DNA of 64,000 nt from an uncultured Lachnospiraceae bacterium (GTDB lineage Bacteria > Bacillota > Clostridia > Lachnospirales > Lachnospiraceae): contig CADCII010000009.1 of NCBI GenBank assembly GCA_902801515.1, positions 44,062 to 108,061 on the forward strand, given 5' to 3'. Positions 59,273 through 64,000 of this stretch are shown in pieces. Within the stretch, counting starts at the first letter, position 1; each line of letters opens with the position of its first letter. The notes below the pieces were generated by a model. It was given only the letters and a program-made list of their open reading frames with translations, was not told the DNA's origin and searched no databases. The translations under genes were made by a program, and so were the position numbers.

Positions 59273-60768
59273 ATGCGATATCTGATCCGTAACGGAGTGA
59301 TCGCGGACGGAACCGGCAAAAAGTGTTTTGCGGGTTCTGTTTTGATTAAGGACAGTAAGATAGAAGCTGTTTTTCCCGGAAAGGATAACGCTCATGCGGC
59401 GGCGGCAGCACAGAATGCGGCTGTCGTGGATGCGCAGGGCGGATATATCACACCCGGGTTTGTCGATATCCACAGGCACGGCGACTGGAAGGCACTGACA
59501 CGCGGAGATGATGAACTTCTCTGCCGGCAGGGGATCACTTCTGTCGTAAAAGCCGCGGACTGCTTTTCAGGGAGAAGAGCAGGCGGTAGATCCCGCCTCT
59601 TCCATGGAGGCATACCTGTCCAGCCTCCGGAAAGTGAAGCGCAGCGTCCACACAGGAATGCTAGTGGGCGGAGGGACCGTACGGGCAAGTGTAGCAGGCT
59701 ATGGCTCGCAGCCTCTCACTGAGGACGAGGAGGAGCAGATCCGCCAGAAGATCGTGCAGTCTCTGGACGCAGGTGCTGTGGGCGTCAGCCTGGGAATCGG
59801 ATATGAGCCGGAATATGCCTATGACGAAGCAGGTCTTGTGAGAGTTCTGGAACCGCTTCGGGGCAGGGACACAGCGGTCGCGGTCCACATCCGGACCGAA
59901 GGCGACGGCTCTGATAAGGCGGTGGCAGAGATGATAAGAGTCTGCCGGGCTCTTGACGTGCCCCTTCATCTCAGCCATATGAAATGCATCGGGAAACGCA
60001 ACTGGAGGGTCACCTGCAAGACGGAACTTAAGCAGGTCCAGAAGGCCAGGGAAGGGGGCCTGGATGTCACGATGGACGCCTACCCCTATATCACAGGCTC
60101 CACACAGCTTGTACACCTGATCCCGCCACGTTTCCAGAGCAAAGGGACACAGGCGCTCCTGGAGTATCTGGCCGATCCGTCCGTGAGAAGACAGATCACA
60201 CAGGAGCTGAAGAAGCCTTCCGGCGAGTATGAAAATATCGTGGAACTTGCCGGGTTTGAGAACATTATGGCTATAGGCACAAGATCTGCTGAGTTTGCCC
60301 CGTTTGAGGGGCGGACCATCCTGGAGATCGCCGGAGAGCGTAACCAGGATCCCTATGACACACTGTATGACATCCTCCTGGCTGAGCGCTGCGAGTGCGC
60401 GATGCTGGATACGTACGGCTGTGAGGAGGACCTGATCGATTTTCTGAAAAATGAAACGTGCAGCCTGATCTCGGACGCGATCTACCCGGAGGGCGGACAC
60501 TGTCATCCGAGAGTATACGATTCATTTCCAAGATTCCTGATCAAATATGTGCGGGATAATCCATTTGGACAGGGGCGTCCTGGAGGCAGGGAAAGAAGCG
60601 GATATCTGTGTATTTCATCTGGAGAACCTGAAGTCACATGCCACCTTCAGCCATCCGGATCAGCTGTGTACAGGTTTTGATCATGTGTTTACGGCAGGAG
60701 TGCCGGTGGTGATACAGGACCGGTGGACAGGAACAGGAGCGGGAGAAATGCTGAAGAGTGACCGATAA
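59273..60768 (+). pseudogene. Decayed D-aminoacylase/N-acyl-D-amino-acid deacylase gene
   Basis: AAGGAG precedes the ATG at 59273. The first segment (MRYLIRNGVIADGTGKKCF, GGYITPGFVDIHRHGDWKALTRGDDELLCRQGIT) is the metal-binding start of the amidohydrolase. Near 59560-59600 the frame shifts, and the second segment (GTVRASVAGYGSQPL, VAVHIRTEGDGSDKAVAEMI, HLSHMKCIGKRNW) carries on in another frame. Near 60550-60590 a second shift leads to RGVLEAGKEADICVFHLENLKSHATF. The usual conserved stretch between these parts is missing, so about 25-30 codons appear deleted. Two frame changes and a deletion make it non-functional. The neighbour is a peptidase, which suggests a former D-amino-acid or peptide salvage pathway. 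Confidence 0.8.
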
Positions 60769-60814
60769 AGATGCGTTGATAAAGATATATGATCAAAAAA
60801 GGAGGATGCCAGGT

Positions 60815-62026
60815 ATGACAGAGCAGTTGAGTGAAGAGAGGAGACAGCAGGTACTGGATCTGTGCAGAGACCTGATCCGGATCCGCTCCTATTCAGGAGA
60901 AGAAGACAGGGTCGCGCAGAGGCTTGGAGAGTTCTGCAAGTTAGCCGGGTTTGACGAGGTCCGCACGGATGAGTACGGGAACCTGATCTGCATAATTAAC
61001 GGAAATCGCCCCGGGCCGACAATCCTGTCTGACGGACACATGGATACGGTTCCGGTCCAGGATCCGGGCTCATGGAAGCATGATCCCTTCGGAGCAGAGA
61101 TCGTGGATGGCATCATGTACGGCCGCGGCACGTCGGATATGAAATGTGCTCTTGCCTGTATGGCTGCGGCGGCAGGCTTTTTTGCGAAAGATACAGGAAG
61201 AGATTTTGCCGGGCGGGTTGCCGTGGCAGGGATCGTCCACGAAGAATGCTTTGAAGGCGTCGCGTCAAGGGCAGTCAGCCGTGACCTTAAGCCGGACCTG
61301 GTGGTCATCGGGGAAGCGTCGGAACTGAAGCTGAAGATCGGACAGAGGGGCAGGGCAGAGATCCTGCTGGAGACATACGGAGTTCCTGCGCATTCCTCCA
61401 ATCCGGAAAAAGGCGTCAACGCAGCTTATTCCATGTGCAGGGCTGTGGAGCGCATCCACGCTCTGGCACCATCCGTGCATGAGTTCCTGGGGAAAGGTAT
61501 CCTTGAACTGACAGATATCAAGTCCCTGCCATACCCGGGTAAATCAGTGGTCCCGGAATACTGCTCTGCGACTTATGACCGCAGGCTCCTTGTCGGGGAG
61601 ACAAAAGAGAGTGTCCTGGCCCCGATCAGGAAAATCCTGGAAGAGCTTCATGAAGAAGATCCGTCTTTCAGAGGAAATGTCTCCTACGCGTCCGGAGAAG
61701 AGACCTGTTACACCGGAGAAAAGATCAGCGCCGAGCGTTTCTTCCCGGCATGGCTGCTGGAGAGAGACCATCCTGCAGTGCAGAGTGTGATGGAAGGTTT
61801 CCGCTCCCATGGCTATGAACCGGAGATCACGAAGTACAGTTTCTGCACCAACGGAAGCCATTACTGCGGCGAAGCCGGGATCCCTGCGCTGGGAATGGGT
61901 CCGTCCAAAGAGAATATCGCCCACACCATCGACGAATATGTATCAGTTGACGAATTGTTCTCAGCAGCCCAGATCTATGAGTGGATGATGGAGGCTGTTT
62001 TGTGCGAAACTAACAAAGTTTCTTGA
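60815..62026 (+). CDS. YgeY-like M20 family metallopeptidase
   Basis: 403 residues from the ATG at 60815 (AAGGAGG upstream). SDGHMDTVPV, GRGTSDMKCAL and VHEECFEG carry the binuclear zinc ligands of M20 (ArgE/DapE/YgeY) peptidases. The YgeY branch is linked to selenium metabolism and to carbamoyl-peptide or nucleotide catabolism in some Firmicutes. The substrate is unknown here. Its stop codon overlaps the -35 box of the next gene. Confidence 0.9.
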   Translation: MTEQLSEERRQQVLDLCRDLIRIRSYSGEEDRVAQRLGEFCKLAGFDEVRTDEYGNLICIINGNRPGPTILSDGHMDTVPVQDPGSWKHDPFGAEIVDGIMYGRGTSDMKCALACMAAAAGFFAKDTGRDFAGRVAVAGIVHEECFEGVASRAVSRDLKPDLVVIGEASELKLKIGQRGRAEILLETYGVPAHSSNPEKGVNAAYSMCRAVERIHALAPSVHEFLGKGILELTDIKSLPYPGKSVVPEYCSATYDRRLLVGETKESVLAPIRKILEELHEEDPSFRGNVSYASGEETCYTGEKISAERFFPAWLLERDHPAVQSVMEGFRSHGYEPEITKYSFCTNGSHYCGEAGIPALGMGPSKENIAHTIDEYVSVDELFSAAQIYEWMMEAVLCETNKVS

Positions 62027-62050
62027 CATCACACCGGTTGGTTGTATAAT
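62023..62050 (+). promoter_or_regulatory. Promoter for the BMP binding-protein gene
   Basis: TTGACA (62023-62028) inside the stop codon region of the peptidase gene, 16 bases, TATAAT (62045-62050). The ATG is 105 bases downstream. Confidence 0.85.
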
Positions 62051-62154
62051 TTTTATTGTAATGTGCAGCAAAACGAATTACGTAAACATTGGTTTTGTTG
62101 CCTTGGTATCTCAGGAGCCCCTTGGGCGGGAGAATGTGAAAAGGAGGCAGAAAC

Positions 62155-63159
62155 ATGAAGAAAGTATTGGCAGTTGTCATGACAGCAGTTCTCGCAGCAG
62201 GAATGACCATCAGCGCATTTGCATCAGAAGATCTTGCGGATAAGAAGATTGCTCTTCTTCTTCCGGGATCGATTGATGACCAGGGATGGAATGCGACGAA
62301 CAATGCAGGCGCGAAGGCAGCTGAAGAAGAACTCGGCGTTACGATCGATGTTGTTGAGAGCGTGCCGGCAGAAGAGTATGAGTCCACCTTTACTGAATAT
62401 GCTGAGAAAGGCTACGACCTGATCATGGCAGCAGGATCTCAGTGGGATGAATCCGCAACGGTTGTTGCCGAGAACTATCCGGACACCATTTTCTGCGCGA
62501 TCAACGGCCAGATCTCTGATTTCCCGAACCAGATCCCGGTATTCCCGAAAGAGTATGAAGGATCCTATCTGGCAGGCATCATCGCCGGCTACACCACCGA
62601 GAACGGCCAGTTCGCTGTTACCGGCGGCCAGTCCAATGACCCGATGGTCAAACTGATGGACACCTACGAAGCAATGGCAACCAAGATCGCAGGTGAGCGC
62701 GGCATCGAAGGCGCTGCAGCGACCCGTGCGTTCGTAGACAGCTGGACGGATGTTTCCGCGACCAAGGATCTGCTTTCTTCCATGATCGACAATGGCGCAG
62801 ACACCGTATTCTGCTATTCCAACGAGGGAACTTCCGGTGCTATCCAGGCAGCAGAAGAGAAGGGTGTGAAGTTCGTTGGATTCTCTGCTGACAAGAACGG
62901 CGAATCTGATTGCGTAGTAGCTTCCGTTTCCATGAACTGGGCAGCTGTATATCCGACTATTGTCGAGAATATCCTGAACGGCAGCTGGACCGGCAAGACC
63001 GATATCGGTGTAGCGGAAGGTGTCTTCGAAGTCATCGAAACCGATCAGATCAGTGAAGAGTGCCATGCAGCTCTTGTGGACGCAACCAGTGCGATCTCGA
63101 ATGGCGAAGTTGATTTTGAGCAGTTCTTCGGCGGAGCAGCAGAGACTGAGGCTGAGTAA
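62155..63159 (+). CDS. BMP family nucleoside-type ABC transporter substrate-binding protein
   Basis: 334 residues. A signal peptide (VLAVVMTAVLAAGMTISAFA) ends at SEDLADKKIALLLPGSIDDQGWNATNNAG, the BMP/PnrA start. LIMAAGSQWDESATVVAENYP, GSYLAGIIAGYTTENGQFAVTGG and GADTVFCYSNEGTSGAIQAAEE support the purine-nucleoside-binding (PnrA/TmpC) fold. No lipobox Cys follows the hydrophobic core, so it would be secreted and not lipid-anchored, unusual for a Gram-positive ABC binding protein. Next to it is the transporter ATPase. Confidence 0.93.
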   Translation: MKKVLAVVMTAVLAAGMTISAFASEDLADKKIALLLPGSIDDQGWNATNNAGAKAAEEELGVTIDVVESVPAEEYESTFTEYAEKGYDLIMAAGSQWDESATVVAENYPDTIFCAINGQISDFPNQIPVFPKEYEGSYLAGIIAGYTTENGQFAVTGGQSNDPMVKLMDTYEAMATKIAGERGIEGAAATRAFVDSWTDVSATKDLLSSMIDNGADTVFCYSNEGTSGAIQAAEEKGVKFVGFSADKNGESDCVVASVSMNWAAVYPTIVENILNGSWTGKTDIGVAEGVFEVIETDQISEECHAALVDATSAISNGEVDFEQFFGGAAETEAE

Positions 63160-63204
63160 TTGACTAAGTCAGCCTGCTGTCTGCAGTAAATCAGATATAA
63201 CAGA

Positions 63205-63236
63205 CCGGGTGCGGGACGGCTTTCGTCCGCACCCGG
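63205..63236 (+). promoter_or_regulatory. Intercistronic hairpin after the BMP gene
   Basis: CCGGGTGCGG-GAC / GTCCGCACCCGG stem with one bulge and a 7-base loop; no T-tract. Likely 3'-end protection of the abundant binding-protein mRNA. Confidence 0.6.
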
Positions 63237-63272
63237 ACAGGCAGGCGGGGCTGAATTGCTCTGCCTGTTTTT
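63237..63272 (+). terminator. Attenuating terminator before the ABC ATPase
   Basis: ACAGGCAG / CTGCCTGT stem with a 16-base loop and TTTTT, 19 bases before the ATPase ATG. It would reduce transporter expression relative to the binding protein. Confidence 0.6.
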
Positions 63273-63290
63273 AGATTACGGGGGACCTTT

Positions 63291-64000
63291 ATGGAACAGA
63301 AACAGAAAGCACAGCCGCCTGTGGTAGAGATCGACCGCGTCAGCAAACGGTTCGCGAAAGTGCTGGCCAACCACGATGTCTCCATCGAGCTGCGCAAGGG
63401 CGAAGTCGTTGCTCTGCTCGGCGAAAACGGCGCCGGCAAGAGTACGATCATGAATATCCTGTACGGGATCTATCACATGACGTCCGGAGAGATCCGGGTT
63501 GACGGAGTTAAACAGAATATAACGACGCCGAGAGATGCCATGGCGCTGGGAATCTCCATGATCCAGCAGCATTTCTCCCTCGTCGGGGCACATACAGTCA
63601 CAGAAAACATTATCCTGGGAAATGTGAAGGGCAAGATCGATTATGCTGCCGAGGAGAAGAAAGTCCAGGAACTGTCCGACCGCTATCATTTCGGCGTCAG
63701 CGCGAAGGCGAAGGTCGGGGATCTTCCGGTCGGTATGCAGCAGAAGGTTGAGATCATGAAGGCACTCTACCGGGATACCCGGATCCTGATCATGGATGAG
63801 CCTACCGCGGTCCTGATGCCTCAGGAGATCGACACTCTGATGGAGTTCATCCGAAGCTTTGTCGAGGAGGGCAATTCCGTCTTCTTTATCACTCACAAGA
63901 TGAGAGAGGTCATGCAGGTTGCGGACCGGATCGTGATCATGAGAAACGGAGAAGTCAGCGGAACCGTCAGCAAGGAAGAAGTGCAGATGGCAGACCTTGC
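63291..64000 (+). CDS. ABC transporter ATP-binding protein of a BMP-type nucleoside system (3' end outside window)
   Basis: The ATG at 63291 follows GGGGG. Visible: EIDRVSKRFAKVLANHDVSIEL, Walker A GENGAGKST, Q-loop MIQQHFSLVG, signature region LPVGMQQKVEI and Walker B ILIMDEPTAVL with the H-loop THKMRE. The signature is LPVGMQQ, as in NupA/YufO-type and RbsA-like double ATPases, so a second ABC domain is expected beyond the window. It works with the adjacent BMP protein to import nucleosides or related bases. Confidence 0.93.
   Translation, partial: MEQKQKAQPPVVEIDRVSKRFAKVLANHDVSIELRKGEVVALLGENGAGKSTIMNILYGIYHMTSGEIRVDGVKQNITTPRDAMALGISMIQQHFSLVGAHTVTENIILGNVKGKIDYAAEEKKVQELSDRYHFGVSAKAKVGDLPVGMQQKVEIMKALYRDTRILIMDEPTAVLMPQEIDTLMEFIRSFVEEGNSVFFITHKMREVMQVADRIVIMRNGEVSGTVSKEEVQMADL

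Noticed and set aside
1-64000. tRNA or rRNA genes.
   Set aside because: I saw no GGTTCGANTCC-type T-arm with a matching acceptor stem and no rRNA-like block; a tRNAscan run would settle it.

Overview
The window looks like a chromosomal segment of a Clostridia-type Bacillota, most likely Lachnospiraceae. Evidence: strong AGGAGG-type ribosome sites, TTGACA/TATAAT promoters, about 50% GC, and a typical gene set (MecA, RicT/PSP1, YesL-like DUF624, DegV, DUF1858, DUF3783, YgeY-type peptidase, BMP-family nucleoside ABC system). No rRNA or tRNA gene was seen.

Host backbone, left (1-30,250): a partial PfkB kinase, then an ABC-F protein, a CobW-like GTPase and two aminoacyl-tRNA deacylases (ProX-like, Dtd). 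A HAD phosphatase lies between two near-identical 26-27 bp palindromes. MurA, DegV, a DUF308 protein and MetG follow. Next is a minus-strand cell-surface cluster (carrier protein, SGNH-like protein, MBOAT acyltransferase, four exported proteins of which two are transglutaminase-like). Then come TatD, RsmA, a YesL-like protein, an alpha/beta hydrolase, IleS, glycogen phosphorylase, and a GH18 gene whose N-terminal region is disrupted.

Mobile region (30,254-49,899): a complete 19,646 bp Tn7-like transposon. Its ends are related inverted repeats starting TGT...ACA, and it is flanked by an exact 5 bp duplication (GAGGT at 30,249-30,253 and 49,900-49,904). It carries minus-strand tniQ(short)-tnsA-tnsB-tnsC, then a separately led tniQ/tnsD(long). 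A divergent HTH protein, a nuclease with unusual treble-clef-like repeats, a two-gene unknown operon, an orphan four-repeat type I-E-like CRISPR mini-array (42,094-42,305, period exactly 61 bp) and a type I restriction-modification operon with an embedded DUF4268 gene complete it. No cas genes are present. Two TniQ proteins plus a cas-less array suggest either a transposon that could borrow a Cascade complex in trans or an array feeding a host type I-E system. This is the main discovery candidate. Both tniQ genes share an exact 19 bp upstream motif, and the long tniQ has a leader hairpin that overlaps its Shine-Dalgarno sequence.

Host backbone, right (49,905-64,000): a 2[4Fe-4S] ferredoxin, a DUF1858 protein, a minus-strand decarboxylase-Gmk-HolB operon, MecA, then RicT-TrmN6-RsmI, an inositol-monophosphatase-like enzyme and a DUF3783 protein. 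A decayed D-aminoacylase-like pseudogene, a YgeY-like M20 peptidase, a BMP-family binding protein and the start of its ABC ATPase (cut by the window end) close the segment.
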